64,000 nucleotides of DNA from Methylocystis sp. IM3 (GCF_038070105.1 NZ_JBBPBZ010000002.1:3516501-3580500); one strand, 5' to 3'; shown: positions 39,559-50,068, counted from the stretch's first letter. Numbers and translations are program-made. Notes: generated by a model not told the origin, from the sequence alone.

Positions 39559-40179
39559 TCAGCCACCCCCATCCGTTTCGAGGCCAGCGGCGATGAGCCG
39601 CACCAGCGCGTCGAGCTGGACGTCGAGCATCTGCGGCGGCGTCGCCGCGATCTTCTGCTCGAGACCGAGCGCGACGACGCCGTGAACGGCTGAGAAAAGC
39701 GTGCGGGCGAGCCGCGCTCGGGCCTCGCCGTCCTGCCCCGGCAGCAATTGGCCCAAGGGCGTTTCGAGGCGCGAGAACAGCTGGTTGCGCGCATCGACAT
39801 ACCAGCCCGGCACCGGCGCGCCGCCCGAAAGACGATGCTCGAACAGCGCGCGCCAGCTCGGCTCCTCGGCCCGGGCGAAGTCGAGATAGGCGCGGGCCAG
39901 GGCCCGCAAGGCCTCCTCGGGCTCGGCCTCCCGCAAGGCTCCGTCAAGCGCCTCGCCAAGACGTTGCAGGGTCAGAAGATTGACCCTGAGGATCAGCTCG
40001 TCGAGGTCGTCGAAGGCCGTGTAGATCGCGCCGAGCGCGCAGCCCGCCTCGGCGGCGAGATCGCGGGCCTTGAGCCCCGCCAGTCCCCGGCCGGCGATCG
40101 ACTGGCGGGCGACCTCGAGCAGGCGCTCCCGCAATTTCGAGCGGCGCTGCGCGCCGGCCTCCGTCCTGGTCTCGCTCAC
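39559..40179 (-). CDS. TetR/AcrR family regulator, divergent to the aas-like gene
   Basis: 206 residues. Helix-turn-helix at about 15-60 (LLEVARQSIAGRGLAGLKARDLAAEAG, then ALGAIYTAFDDLDELI) and a C-terminal WHG-type ligand domain with LARTLFSAVHGVVALGLEQK. It is transcribed away from the large acyltransferase/acyl-ACP synthetase gene. A palindrome covers that gene's predicted start point, so this is probably its local repressor and may sense an acyl compound. The latter is inference. Confidence 0.88.
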   Translation of the reverse strand: MSETRTEAGAQRRSKLRERLLEVARQSIAGRGLAGLKARDLAAEAGCALGAIYTAFDDLDELILRVNLLTLQRLGEALDGALREAEPEEALRALARAYLDFARAEEPSWRALFEHRLSGGAPVPGWYVDARNQLFSRLETPLGQLLPGQDGEARARLARTLFSAVHGVVALGLEQKIAATPPQMLDVQLDALVRLIAAGLETDGGG

Positions 40180-40312
40180 CCCGGTATCCTTTCGGATCGT
40201 AACGCGCCGCGCGGCGCCCGACGCGGACGCTTGTTCAAACCGCCAAAGCAGGCGCCTGGTTCCAAAAAGCCCGCCACCCTGGACTGGGATCGAACGTCGT
40301 TCAAGAAAAGAG

Positions 40313-40359
40313 TTGCACTTGGTTCAAAACGCTCCTATACACTTCATGAACATAGTTCA
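40313..40359 (+). promoter_or_regulatory. Promoter of the aas-like gene with an overlapping palindromic operator
   Basis: TTGCAC (40313-40318), 17 bases, TATACA (40336-40341) predicts a start near 40348. TGAAC-ATA-GTTCA (40347-40359), a perfect 5-3-5 inverted repeat, lies over that start. The same half-site, GTTCA, recurs in the upstream 120 bases (near 40234, 40299 and 40322), suggesting several binding sites. The whole 300-base gap holds nothing else that I can interpret. Confidence 0.6.
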
Positions 40360-40479
40360 CAACTTTTGGCGCCTATGTTCGGCGCGCCGCCTGTCGACGT
40401 TCTTGAAAGGGACCGGCCTCTTGACCCATCATTAATCGGCGTTGGTCAATGTCGCCGGCCCGCCTGCTGGAATGAGCCC

Positions 40480-43400
40480 ATGTCGCACTCGCTTTTGGCC
40501 ACGCGCCGCTTCGCGCCGCTTTTTTGGCGCCAGTTCTTTGCGGCCTTCAACGACAATTTCCTCAAGAACGCGCTCGTTCTGCTCATTCTGGCGCAAGTCG
40601 GGGGCGCAAAGGGCGCCTCACTCGTGACACTCGCGGGCGCGATCTTCATCGCGCCCTTCTTTTTGCTCTCGGGCATTGCCGGCGAGATGGCCGACAAATT
40701 CGACAAGGCGCGCATCGCCCGTGTCCTGAGCCTCGCGGAGATCGGCGTCGCCGGCCTCTCCGCCGCAGGATTTTATTTCGAGCATGTGCCCACGCTCTTT
40801 GCCGCGCTGCTGCTCTTTGGCGTGACAGGCGCGCTGTTCGGGCCGGTCAAATACGGCATCCTGCCCGATCAATTGACGCGCGAGGAGCTTCCCGCCGGCA
40901 ATGCGCTCGTCGAAACCGCCACCTTCTTCGCCATTCTCTCCGGCACGATCGCCGGCGGCCTCGCCATGCAGAGCCATGGCCAGCCGTTCGGCGCCCTCGC
41001 CTTCGTCTGCGGCGTCATGGCCGTGGCGCTCGCGAGCTATGTGGCCGCCTGGTTCATCCCTTCAACGGCGCCGGGCGCCGCCGGCCTTGCGATCGACCCC
41101 AATATCGTCCGCTCGACCTTCCGGCTGCTCAAGGCCCTGCGCGCCGCGCCGCCGCTTGCGCGCCTCACCACGGTGACGAGCCTGTTCTGGCTCTTCGGCT
41201 CGATCGGCATGTCGCTGATGCCGCCGCTCGTGACGCAGTCGCTCCATGGCGGCGAGAGCGTCGTGACGCTGCACCTCGCCATTTTCGCCGTGGCCATCGG
41301 CCTGGGCTCGGGGCTCGCCGCCTTTCTGCTCAAGGGCCGTATCGTGCTGCTCCCAGCCGTCGTCGGCGCCCTCGTCATCGCCGCCGCCTCGCTCGATCTC
41401 GGCCTTGCGGAGCTGCGGCGCGCGGCCGACGCGGGCGTTTCCAGCCCCGGCCTCGCCGACCTCGACATCGGCCCCTATTTCGCCGAGCCCGGCGCCCTGC
41501 GCGCCGCGATCGATCTTGCGTTCGTCGCGCTCGCCGGCGGGCTGATGATCGTTCCCTCCTTCGCCGCCATTCAGGCGCAAAGCCCGGCGGATCAGCGCGC
41601 CCGCACCGTCGCGGCGGTCAATGTCCACAACGCCGCCTTCATGGCGCTCGGCGGAGCCGGCGTCGCCTGGCTGCAAAGCAAGGGCGTCACGCTCGCCGAG
41701 TTGTTCCTCGGCATGGGCGCCGTCGCCTTTCTCTCGGCGGTCTGGATCAGAAAGACCGTCGTGACCAATCCGCTGCTCGACCTCCTGTCCATTTTTTTTC
41801 GGGCCTTCTACCGGCTCGAGGTGAAGGGCCTCGAGAACCTCGACAAGGCCGGAGAAAACCCGATCGTCGCGCTCAATCATGTGAGCTTCCTCGACGCGGC
41901 GGCGATCCTTTCCCTCATGCCGAAAGAGCCGGTCTTCGCCATCGACTCCGGCATTTCCAAACGCTGGTGGGTGAAGCCCTTCCTGCATTTCACCCGCGCC
42001 ATTCCGCTCGATCCGGCAAAGCCGATGGGCACGCGCACGCTCGTCAACGCCGTCAAGGCCGGCGATCCGCTGGTGATCTTTCCCGAAGGGCGCCTCACCG
42101 TCACCGGCAGCCTGATGAAGGTCTATGACGGCGCCGGGCTCATCGCCGAGAAATCCGGCGCCCTCGTCGTGCCGGTGAAGATCGACGGGCCGGAGCAAAC
42201 CATGTTTTCGCGCCTGACCCGCGAACAGGCGCGGCGGCGCTTCTTTCCGAAATTCACCCTCACCATTCTGGAGCCGGTGCGCCTCAGCGTGGACGAGGCG
42301 CTCAAGGGCAAGGCGCGGCGCATGGCGGCGGGCGCGGCGCTCTATCAGATCATGTCGGATCTCGTCTTTCGCACGACGAAGACCGACGAGACCATCTTCG
42401 AGGCGGTCGTGCACGCGGCCGAGAAGCACGGCCTCTCACGCGTCGCGCTCGAAGACCCGCTCACGGGCAAGCTGACCTATCGCAAGATCCTCGTCACGAC
42501 CCGCGCGCTCGCCGTAAGGATCGCGCAGATCGGCGCGCCGGGGGACGCCGTCGGCGTCATGCTGCCCAACGCCAACGCCGCGGGCGTCGCCTTCCTCGCG
42601 ACGATCTCGGCGGGACGCGTTCCGGCCATGATCAATTTCACCGCCGGCGCCGCGAATATCCTCTCGGGCTGCGAGGCCGCGCGCGTGACGACCATCGTCA
42701 CCTCGCAGGCCTTCATCGAGAAGGGCAAGCTCGACCGGCTCGCCGCGGCGCTCTCTGAAAAAGTGGCGCTCGTCTATCTCGAAGACATGGGCGCGCGCAT
42801 CGGGCTCTTCGACAAGCTTTCGGCCGGGCTGCGCTTCAGAAAGCCCGTCGTTCCCCGCAAGGCCGACGACATGGCCGCCGTGCTCTTCACCTCGGGCTCG
42901 GAAGGGGCGCCCAAGGGCGTCGCGCTCTCGCACCGGAACATGCTGGCGAACGCCGCACAGGCGGCGGCGCGCATCGACTTCGGCCGCAAGGACAAGGTCT
43001 TCAACGTGCTGCCGGTCTTTCACTCCTTCGGCCTGACGATCGGCTTCATGCTGCCGCTCATCTCCGGCGTGCCGGTCTATTTCTACCCCTCGCCGCTGCA
43101 TTATCGCATCGTGCCGGAGATGATCTACGGCACCAACGCCACGATCTTCTTCGGCACCGACACGTTTCTCGCCGGCTATGCGCGTTCGGCGCACCCTTAC
43201 GACTTCCGCTCGATCCGCTACGTCGTCGCGGGCGCCGAGCCCGTGAAACAATCGACGCGCGAGGTCTGGTGCGAGAAATTCGGCATCCGCATTCTCGAAG
43301 GCTATGGCGTCACCGAGACCGCGCCGGTGCTGGCGCTCAACACGCCCATGTTCAACAAATTCGGCACGGTGGGCCGCCTCATGCCGGGCGTCGAGCATCG

Positions 43401-43971
43401 GCTCGAACGCGTGCCCGGCGTCGAGGAGGGCGGCCGGCTGCTGGTGCGCGGCCCCAATGTGATGATGGGCTATCTCAAGGCCGACCGGCCGGGCGAATTG
43501 CAGCCGCCGCCGGGCGGATGGTACGACACGGGCGACATCGTCACGATCGACGCGGAGGGCTTCGTCACGATCAAGGGCCGCGCGAAGCGTTTCGCCAAGG
43601 TCGGCGGCGAAATGGTGTCGCTCGCCGCCGTCGAAGAGCTCGCCGCCGAACTCTGGCCGGCCGCGCTCTCCGCCGCCGCGACCGAGGTCGACCCGCGCAA
43701 GGGCGAGCGCATCGTCCTCGTCACCCAGCAGAAGGACGCCACCCGCGCCGGCTTCCTGGCCTACGCCAAATCGAAAGGCGCATCCGATGTCTCGATCCCC
43801 GCCGAGATCGTCTGCGTCGAGCGCGTCCCGCTGCTCGGCTCCGGCAAGATCGACTTTTCCGCCGTGACAAAGCTCGTGCGCGACCGCAACCGCTATCTGG
43901 GCGGCGGTCCGCGTCAGCCCAATGGCGTGCTGGGCCGCATCGACGGCGGCGGGGCGTCATCGGTTGCATGA
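40480..43971 (+). CDS. aas: Three-domain MFS / PlsC acyltransferase / acyl-ACP synthetase (Aas-LplT-like)
   Basis: 1163 residues from ATG 40480. Residues about 1-430 are an LplT-like MFS transporter (FFAAFNDNFLKNALVLLILAQ, then GALFGPVKYGILPDQL). Residues about 435-640 are a PlsC domain with the HX4D motif NHVSFLDAA near 464 and FPEGRLTVTG. Residues about 650-1140 are an AMP-forming ligase with FTSGSEGAPKGVALSH, YGVTETAP and YDTGDIVTIDAEGFVTIKGR. The plan matches lysophospholipid import followed by re-acylation: transporter, acyl donor activation and acyl transfer in one chain. In E. coli the transporter LplT is a separate gene from the two-domain Aas. Likely controlled by the divergent TetR gene. 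Confidence 0.93.
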   Translation: MSHSLLATRRFAPLFWRQFFAAFNDNFLKNALVLLILAQVGGAKGASLVTLAGAIFIAPFFLLSGIAGEMADKFDKARIARVLSLAEIGVAGLSAAGFYFEHVPTLFAALLLFGVTGALFGPVKYGILPDQLTREELPAGNALVETATFFAILSGTIAGGLAMQSHGQPFGALAFVCGVMAVALASYVAAWFIPSTAPGAAGLAIDPNIVRSTFRLLKALRAAPPLARLTTVTSLFWLFGSIGMSLMPPLVTQSLHGGESVVTLHLAIFAVAIGLGSGLAAFLLKGRIVLLPAVVGALVIAAASLDLGLAELRRAADAGVSSPGLADLDIGPYFAEPGALRAAIDLAFVALAGGLMIVPSFAAIQAQSPADQRARTVAAVNVHNAAFMALGGAGVAWLQSKGVTLAELFLGMGAVAFLSAVWIRKTVVTNPLLDLLSIFFRAFYRLEVKGLENLDKAGENPIVALNHVSFLDAAAILSLMPKEPVFAIDSGISKRWWVKPFLHFTRAIPLDPAKPMGTRTLVNAVKAGDPLVIFPEGRLTVTGSLMKVYDGAGLIAEKSGALVVPVKIDGPEQTMFSRLTREQARRRFFPKFTLTILEPVRLSVDEALKGKARRMAAGAALYQIMSDLVFRTTKTDETIFEAVVHAAEKHGLSRVALEDPLTGKLTYRKILVTTRALAVRIAQIGAPGDAVGVMLPNANAAGVAFLATISAGRVPAMINFTAGAANILSGCEAARVTTIVTSQAFIEKGKLDRLAAALSEKVALVYLEDMGARIGLFDKLSAGLRFRKPVVPRKADDMAAVLFTSGSEGAPKGVALSHRNMLANAAQAAARIDFGRKDKVFNVLPVFHSFGLTIGFMLPLISGVPVYFYPSPLHYRIVPEMIYGTNATIFFGTDTFLAGYARSAHPYDFRSIRYVVAGAEPVKQSTREVWCEKFGIRILEGYGVTETAPVLALNTPMFNKFGTVGRLMPGVEHRLERVPGVEEGGRLLVRGPNVMMGYLKADRPGELQPPPGGWYDTGDIVTIDAEGFVTIKGRAKRFAKVGGEMVSLAAVEELAAELWPAALSAAATEVDPRKGERIVLVTQQKDATRAGFLAYAKSKGASDVSIPAEIVCVERVPLLGSGKIDFSAVTKLVRDRNRYLGGGPRQPNGVLGRIDGGGASSVA

Positions 43972-43984
43972 GCGAGGCGGACCC

Positions 43985-44965
43985 TCACTCCCAGAAAGGC
44001 TCGAGCTTTTTGAGCTTTTTCTCGGTCTTTCGCGCATGGGCCGCCCCCTCCTGCGCCGCATGGGCGAACCAGCCGCGCACGAAGCCCGCGGCGCTCAGGC
44101 CCTCGCCGCTCCCGGTCTCGATCTCGTCGAGCAGGCGCTCGGCCATCGCCATGTCGTTGAAGGCGCCAAGCCCGTCCTGAATCTTCGCAAGCGTCGCGGC
44201 GAAATCGGCCGCCGCGTCCCGGTCGAACAGGCTTTCGAAAAACTCCGCCCCATAGCGGGCCTTCTTGAGCGCGATGCGGGCGGCGTGGCGTTCTTCCGGC
44301 GTGCGGTCGGCGAGTCCTTTGGTTTTCTTCAAGACGCGCTTTCGCAGCCTCGACAGCGTCTCGCGCGCGAAGTCGGTCGCCGATCCTTCGTCGATTGCGC
44401 CCGCCGCCGCCTCCCAGTCGCGCGAGGCGATGGCTTTGCGAAACGCCGAGAGAAAGGCGTCCAGTTGCGGTCCGCCGATCTCCGCCCGCGCGGCGCGATA
44501 GGCGCCGGCGCGGCGCCGTTCGAGAGCGTCGCGCAGGGCGGAAAAGCCCGGATCGTCGCCCATCGCCCGACCCGGCCCCTCCGCCAGCATGTCGCAAAAA
44601 ACGTCGAGGTTGCGCGCCGCGCCGAGCACGGCCCCGATGCGCTTGGCTTGCATCCGCGCCTCCTCCAGCGTCGGACCGGAGAGCGCTTTTTTGAAAAGCC
44701 CCAGCGCCGCGCGCAGCCGCCGCAGGGCGACGCGCATCTGGTGAACGGCTTCCGCCGACGGTCGGGCCTCGAAAGCGGGGATATTGGCCTCGAAATGGTC
44801 GAGCGCGGCCGAAAAGACGCACACCGCCGCGTCCTCGACCGAATCGCTTGCGAGGAGTTTGACAGGCTTGGCCTTTTGCGGCTGGTCCGGCGTGACCGTG
44901 ACGAGGCGCAGTTCGGCCGCGCGGGGAGCCGGCGTTTCGAGATCGCTTCCCCTCGCCGGTCCCAT
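43985..44965 (-). CDS. CHAD domain protein
   Basis: 326 residues from ATG 44965 with GGGAG five bases upstream; an earlier in-frame start adds 22 unconserved residues. A CHAD helical domain spans about 50-310: AVHQMRVALRRLRAALGLFKKAL is the first conserved histidine/arginine helix, and a second repeat is ERHAARIALKKARYGAEFFESLF. CHAD proteins bind polyphosphate. The CYTH domain often found fused or adjacent (inorganic triphosphatase) is absent. Convergent with the aas-like gene. Specific role unknown. Confidence 0.88.
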   Translation of the reverse strand: MGPARGSDLETPAPRAAELRLVTVTPDQPQKAKPVKLLASDSVEDAAVCVFSAALDHFEANIPAFEARPSAEAVHQMRVALRRLRAALGLFKKALSGPTLEEARMQAKRIGAVLGAARNLDVFCDMLAEGPGRAMGDDPGFSALRDALERRRAGAYRAARAEIGGPQLDAFLSAFRKAIASRDWEAAAGAIDEGSATDFARETLSRLRKRVLKKTKGLADRTPEERHAARIALKKARYGAEFFESLFDRDAAADFAATLAKIQDGLGAFNDMAMAERLLDEIETGSGEGLSAAGFVRGWFAHAAQEGAAHARKTEKKLKKLEPFWE

Positions 44966-45130
44966 GGTCGCTCCCTCGGGCCGCTCCCTTGCGTTCGATT
45001 TCGATTCTGGCTTGCGGCGGGCCGGGGTCAAGAGCGGGCGGGAGCGTAAAATCCGCGCACTTGATTAAGACGCCGGCTCTTGCTTTATCGCGGCGCAACA
45101 ATTTCGAACGAACCGCAGGAGACCGCGCAT

Positions 45131-46564
45131 ATGTCAGTCTGGCCCGTCTATGGCAAAATCACCGGCCCGATCGTCCTGATCGGCTTCGGCTCCATCGGGC
45201 GCGGCATCCTGCCCCTGATCGAACGCCACTTCGACTTAGACAAGGCGCGTTTCACGGTGATCGACCCGGTGGATACGCATCGCCGGCTTCTCGACGAGCG
45301 CGGGATCGCCTTCCTCAAGGAGAAGCTCACGCCCGAGAATTACCGCGAGGTGCTGACGCCGCTCCTGACCAAGGGCGGCGGACAGGGCTTCATCGTCAAT
45401 CTTTCGGTCGACGTCTCCTCGCTCGCCATCATGAAGCTCGCGCGGGAATTGAAGGCGCTTTACGTCGATACGGTCATCGAGCCCTGGCCGGGCTTCTATT
45501 TCGACAAGTCCATGGGCAATGAGTCGCGCACCAATTACGCCCTGCGCGAGACGATCCTCGAGGAGCGCCGCCGGAGCCCCGGCGGAACGACCGCCGTCTC
45601 CTGCGTCGGCGCCAATCCCGGCATGGTGTCCTGGTTCGTCAAGCAGGCCCTCGTCAATATCGCCAAGGATACGGGCGTCTTCGACACGGAGCCCACGACA
45701 CGCGCAGAATGGGGCGCGCTGGCGCAGAAGCTCGGCGTGAAGGGCGTCCATATCGCCGAGCGCGACACGCAGCGCGCCCGCAACCCCAAGCCGCTCGACG
45801 TCTTCGTCAACACCTGGTCGGTCGAGGGCTTCGTCTCCGAGGGCATGCAGCCGGCCGAACTGGGCTGGGGCACGCATGAAAAGGCGCTGCCCGACATCGG
45901 CCGCGCCCATCAGACGGGCTGCGGCGCGGCGATCTATCTCCTCTCGCCGGGCGCCAATACGCGCGTGCGCAGCTGGTGCCCGACGCCCGGCGCGCAATAT
46001 GGCTTCCTCGTCACGCACAACGAATCGATCTCGATCGCGGACTATTTCACCGTGCGCGACGACAGCGGCAAGGCTGTCTATCGCCCCACCTGCCATTACG
46101 CCTATCACCCCGCCAATGACGCGGTGCTGTCGCTGCATGAAATGTTCGGCGCCGCCGGCAAGATGCAGCCGGAGTGGAAGATCCTCGACGAACATGAAAT
46201 CGTCGACGGCATAGACGAACTCGGCGTGCTGCTCTATGGCCACGCCAGGAACGCTTATTGGTATGGCTCGCAGCTCTCGATCGAGGAGACGCGCGACCTC
46301 GCGCCCTATCAGAACGCCACCGGGCTGCAGGTTTCTTCCGCCGCGCTCGCCGGCATGGTCTGGGCGCTGGAAAATCCCGAGGCCGGCATCGTCGAGGCCG
46401 ACGAGGTCGACTACAAGCGTTGCCTCGAGGTGCAGCTTCCCTATCTCGGCCCGGTGAAAGGCTATTACACCGACTGGACGCCGCTCGAGGGACGCCCCGG
46501 CCTCTTCCCCGAGGACATCGACGAGAGCGACCCCTGGCAGTTCAAGAATATTTTGGTGCGCTGA
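45131..46564 (+). CDS. hss: Homospermidine synthase
   Basis: 477 residues, the length of characterised alphaproteobacterial enzymes. It starts at ATG 45131, nine bases after AGGAG. The NAD-binding motif is IGFGSIGRGILPLIERHF, and VDTVIEPWPGFYFDKS and VSCVGANPGMVSWFVKQAL are family landmarks. It makes sym-homospermidine from two putrescines (or putrescine and spermidine), using NAD+ as a recycled cofactor. Homospermidine is a major polyamine in many Hyphomicrobiales. The gene stands alone and ends with a strong terminator. Confidence 0.96.
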   Translation: MSVWPVYGKITGPIVLIGFGSIGRGILPLIERHFDLDKARFTVIDPVDTHRRLLDERGIAFLKEKLTPENYREVLTPLLTKGGGQGFIVNLSVDVSSLAIMKLARELKALYVDTVIEPWPGFYFDKSMGNESRTNYALRETILEERRRSPGGTTAVSCVGANPGMVSWFVKQALVNIAKDTGVFDTEPTTRAEWGALAQKLGVKGVHIAERDTQRARNPKPLDVFVNTWSVEGFVSEGMQPAELGWGTHEKALPDIGRAHQTGCGAAIYLLSPGANTRVRSWCPTPGAQYGFLVTHNESISIADYFTVRDDSGKAVYRPTCHYAYHPANDAVLSLHEMFGAAGKMQPEWKILDEHEIVDGIDELGVLLYGHARNAYWYGSQLSIEETRDLAPYQNATGLQVSSAALAGMVWALENPEAGIVEADEVDYKRCLEVQLPYLGPVKGYYTDWTPLEGRPGLFPEDIDESDPWQFKNILVR

Positions 46565-46618
46565 GCGCCCGTCCCCGCGCAATGTAAACGCGGGATTGTA
46601 AACAGGGACGAAAACGAG

Positions 46619-46677
46619 AACCCCTCCGCCGAGCGAGCGCCCGCCGTGGCGCTCCCCTGGCGGAGGGGTTGTTTTTT
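46619..46677 (+). terminator. Intrinsic terminator after hss
   Basis: AACCCCTCCGCC (46619-46630) pairs with GGCGGAGGGGTT (46659-46670), followed by GTTTTTT. An inner stem, GAGCG/CGCTC, extends the hairpin. It is one of the strongest terminators in the window. Confidence 0.92.
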
Positions 46678-46763
46678 AAGGGGCTTTCCGAAAAGCGAAA
46701 TCGTTCCCCGTCGAGGATGACCCCTATCGGCCCTCGCTCGCCTCTCTTGCGCCGGCCTCAATT

Positions 46764-46778
46764 GTTCTTTATCTGTTC
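46764..46778 (+). promoter_or_regulatory. Alphaproteobacterial LexA-type box GTTC-N7-GTTC
   Basis: GTTC (46764-46767), seven bases TTTATCT, GTTC (46775-46778) matches exactly the direct-repeat SOS box known from alphaproteobacteria. It lies 120 bases before the radical SAM start in a 334-base gap whose left part is the hss terminator. No clear -35/-10 pair could be fixed around it. I noticed no other copy of this motif in the intergenic regions I examined. Confidence 0.5.
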
Positions 46779-46898
46779 GTTTATTCGTGGTTTGTTCCGA
46801 TCCGGCAGGTCGAGCCGGCCGGCGCAAAAGTCTCCAGCCGCGACCACGGGGGGCCGGGCGACCGGCCTCCCGTCTCCAGAAAGAGGGCAAGGTCAGTC

Positions 46899-48023
46899 AT
46901 GGGTCGGCTCGCGGACATCTCGCCTGACGCGGAGGCGGTCGCCGGCGCCGGGGCGCTGGTCGAGGCCGGGCGGCGGCGCGGGCGCGGGGCGCTTTCGAAG
47001 CGCAGCGGACGTTTTGAAAAGGAAAGCCGCGAGGAGGTCGACGACGGCTGGGGTTCGATCGCGAGCCTCGCGGCGCTCGAGACGCATTTCCACGTCGAGA
47101 AGCCGCGCTCGATGATCACGAAGAATGATTCGCCCGACATTCCTTTCGACCGCTCGATCAATCCCTATCGCGGCTGCGAGCATGGCTGCGTCTATTGTTT
47201 CGCGCGGCCCACCCACGCCTATATGGGTTTCTCGCCGGGGCTCGATTTCGAGACCGAGATTTTCGTCAAGGAAGGCGCGGCGCAGCTACTCGAACGTGAA
47301 TTGTCCGCTCCGAATTATACGCCAAAGGTCATCGCCATCGGCACGAATACCGACCCCTATCAGCCCGCCGAAAAGCGCCACAGGGTGATGCGCAGCGTGC
47401 TCGAAACGCTGGCGCGGGCCAGACATCCGGTGGCGATCGTCACCAAATCGGCGCTCGCGCTGCGCGATCTCGATCTCATCGCGCCCATGGCCCGCGACGG
47501 GCTCGTCAAGATCGCCTTTTCGGTCACGACGCTCGATCCGCGCCTCGCCCGCATTATGGAGCCCCGCGCCGCGACGCCCGCGCGGCGGCTCGAAGCGATG
47601 GAGGCATTCGCGGCCGCCGGCGTCCCCGTCGCAGTGATGACGGCGCCGATCATTCCCGCCATCAACGACGACGAAATCGAAGCCATCCTCGCCCGCGCCC
47701 ATGCCGCCGGCGCGCGCGAGGCGGGCTATGTGATGCTGCGCCTGCCGCTGGAATTGCGCGATCTCTTCAGCGAGTGGCTCGTCGCCAATTTTCCCGACAA
47801 GGCGCGCCGCGCCCTCTCGCTCGTGCGCTCGACGCGCGGCGGCAAGAGTTATGACCCGAGCTTCGGCAAGCGCATGACGGGCGAGGGGCCCTATGCCTGG
47901 ATGATCGGCCGGAGGTTCGAGGTCGCGGCTAAACGGCTCGGCTTCCCGCAAACGGCCACGCGGCTGCGAACCGATCTTTTCGAGCCGCCGCGACAGGGGC
48001 CCCAGCAACTCGCCCTGTTTTAA
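46899..48023 (+). CDS. PA0069/Rv2578c-family radical SAM protein (SplB-like)
   Basis: 374 residues. The radical SAM cluster motif CxxxCxxC is at Cys93, Cys97 and Cys100 (GCEHGCVYCFARP), preceded by FDRSINPYRG and followed by DFETEIFVKEGAA and IGTNTDPYQPAEKR. All are hallmarks of the COG1533 group, which includes spore photoproduct lyase but mostly proteins of unknown role. The N-terminal 60 residues are basic and variable. With a LexA-type box upstream and rnhB and ccrM downstream, a role linked to DNA damage is attractive but unproven. Confidence 0.9.
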   Translation: MGRLADISPDAEAVAGAGALVEAGRRRGRGALSKRSGRFEKESREEVDDGWGSIASLAALETHFHVEKPRSMITKNDSPDIPFDRSINPYRGCEHGCVYCFARPTHAYMGFSPGLDFETEIFVKEGAAQLLERELSAPNYTPKVIAIGTNTDPYQPAEKRHRVMRSVLETLARARHPVAIVTKSALALRDLDLIAPMARDGLVKIAFSVTTLDPRLARIMEPRAATPARRLEAMEAFAAAGVPVAVMTAPIIPAINDDEIEAILARAHAAGAREAGYVMLRLPLELRDLFSEWLVANFPDKARRALSLVRSTRGGKSYDPSFGKRMTGEGPYAWMIGRRFEVAAKRLGFPQTATRLRTDLFEPPRQGPQQLALF

Positions 48024-48140
48024 GCGGGGAAAGCGCCGGCTTGCTCTTGCGCGTCGGCCTCGCAGGCGTTTTGCTGCGCCAATGACAACAAAAGGGAAAA
48101 GTCCCGCGTCCTCTCCTTCCCGCTCCGGAGCGGCGACGCC

Positions 48141-48749
48141 ATGAGCGCGGGGCCCGATTTCCGCATCGAAGGACGCCTCTACCGGCAAGGCGTCTGGCCC
48201 GTCGCGGGCGTCGACGAAGTCGGGCGCGGGCCACTGGCAGGCCCCGTGACGGCGGCCGCCGTCATTCTCGATCCGAAGCGCCTGCCGCGCGGTCTCGACG
48301 ATTCCAAGGCGCTGGCGCAAAAGGCGCGCGAGGACGCCTTCGAGCGCATCATGAAAAAGGCGCTGGCGGTGAGCGTCGCCTTCGTCACGCCCGCCGAAAT
48401 CGACGCCATGAACATCCGCCAGGCGACGCTCGCGGCCATGGCGCGGGCCGTCGCCGGCCTCTCCCGCGCGCCGGCCTATGTCCTCGTGGATGGCTCCGAT
48501 CCGCCCCGCCTCGCCTGCCCCTGCCGCGCCATCGTCAAGGGCGACGCCGCCGCCCTCTCCATCGCCGCCGCCTCCATCGTCGCCAAGGTCGCCCGCGACG
48601 CCATGATGCGCCGGCTCGGCGGACATTTTCCGGCCTATGGCTTCGAGACGAATGTCGGCTACGCCGCCAAGCGACATCTCGACGCGCTGCGCGAGATCGG
48701 CCCAACCCCCATTCACCGGATGAGTTTTTCGCCGCTGCGCGACGCCTGA
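48141..48749 (+). CDS. rnhB: Ribonuclease HII
   Basis: 202 residues. The catalytic motif VAGVDEVGRGPLAGPV gives the adjacent Asp-Glu pair, LVDGSD gives a third acidic residue, and AASIVAKVARDAMM a fourth. It removes RNA primers and misincorporated ribonucleotides from DNA. It lies 117 bases after the radical SAM gene and 146 before ccrM. This clustering of genome-maintenance genes is one I recall from other Hyphomicrobiales. Confidence 0.96.
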   Translation: MSAGPDFRIEGRLYRQGVWPVAGVDEVGRGPLAGPVTAAAVILDPKRLPRGLDDSKALAQKAREDAFERIMKKALAVSVAFVTPAEIDAMNIRQATLAAMARAVAGLSRAPAYVLVDGSDPPRLACPCRAIVKGDAAALSIAAASIVAKVARDAMMRRLGGHFPAYGFETNVGYAAKRHLDALREIGPTPIHRMSFSPLRDA

Positions 48750-48757
48750 AGCGCCCG

Positions 48758-48772
48758 TTAGCTTATTGCTAA
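48758..48772 (+). promoter_or_regulatory. Weak CtrA-like element upstream of ccrM
   Basis: TTAG-CTTATTG-CTAA has the TTAA-N7-TTAA spacing with one mismatch in each half and is a perfect inverted repeat. A further TTAAC occurs at 48786-48790. In Caulobacter ccrM is CtrA-activated, so the position is suggestive. However, the nearest plausible -10 (TATACG at 48830) is too far for a classical arrangement. Confidence 0.3.
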
Positions 48773-48895
48773 GCTTGTCGTTTCATTAACAAAAACGTTC
48801 GAAAAAGAGACGCCCCCGCGCGCCCCTCCTATACGCGGCCTTTACCTCGTTTGGGCATCATCGCTCGTGTTCAAAGCGTATGTGGTGTTGCGTAA

Positions 48896-50068
<1,173 letters not shown>

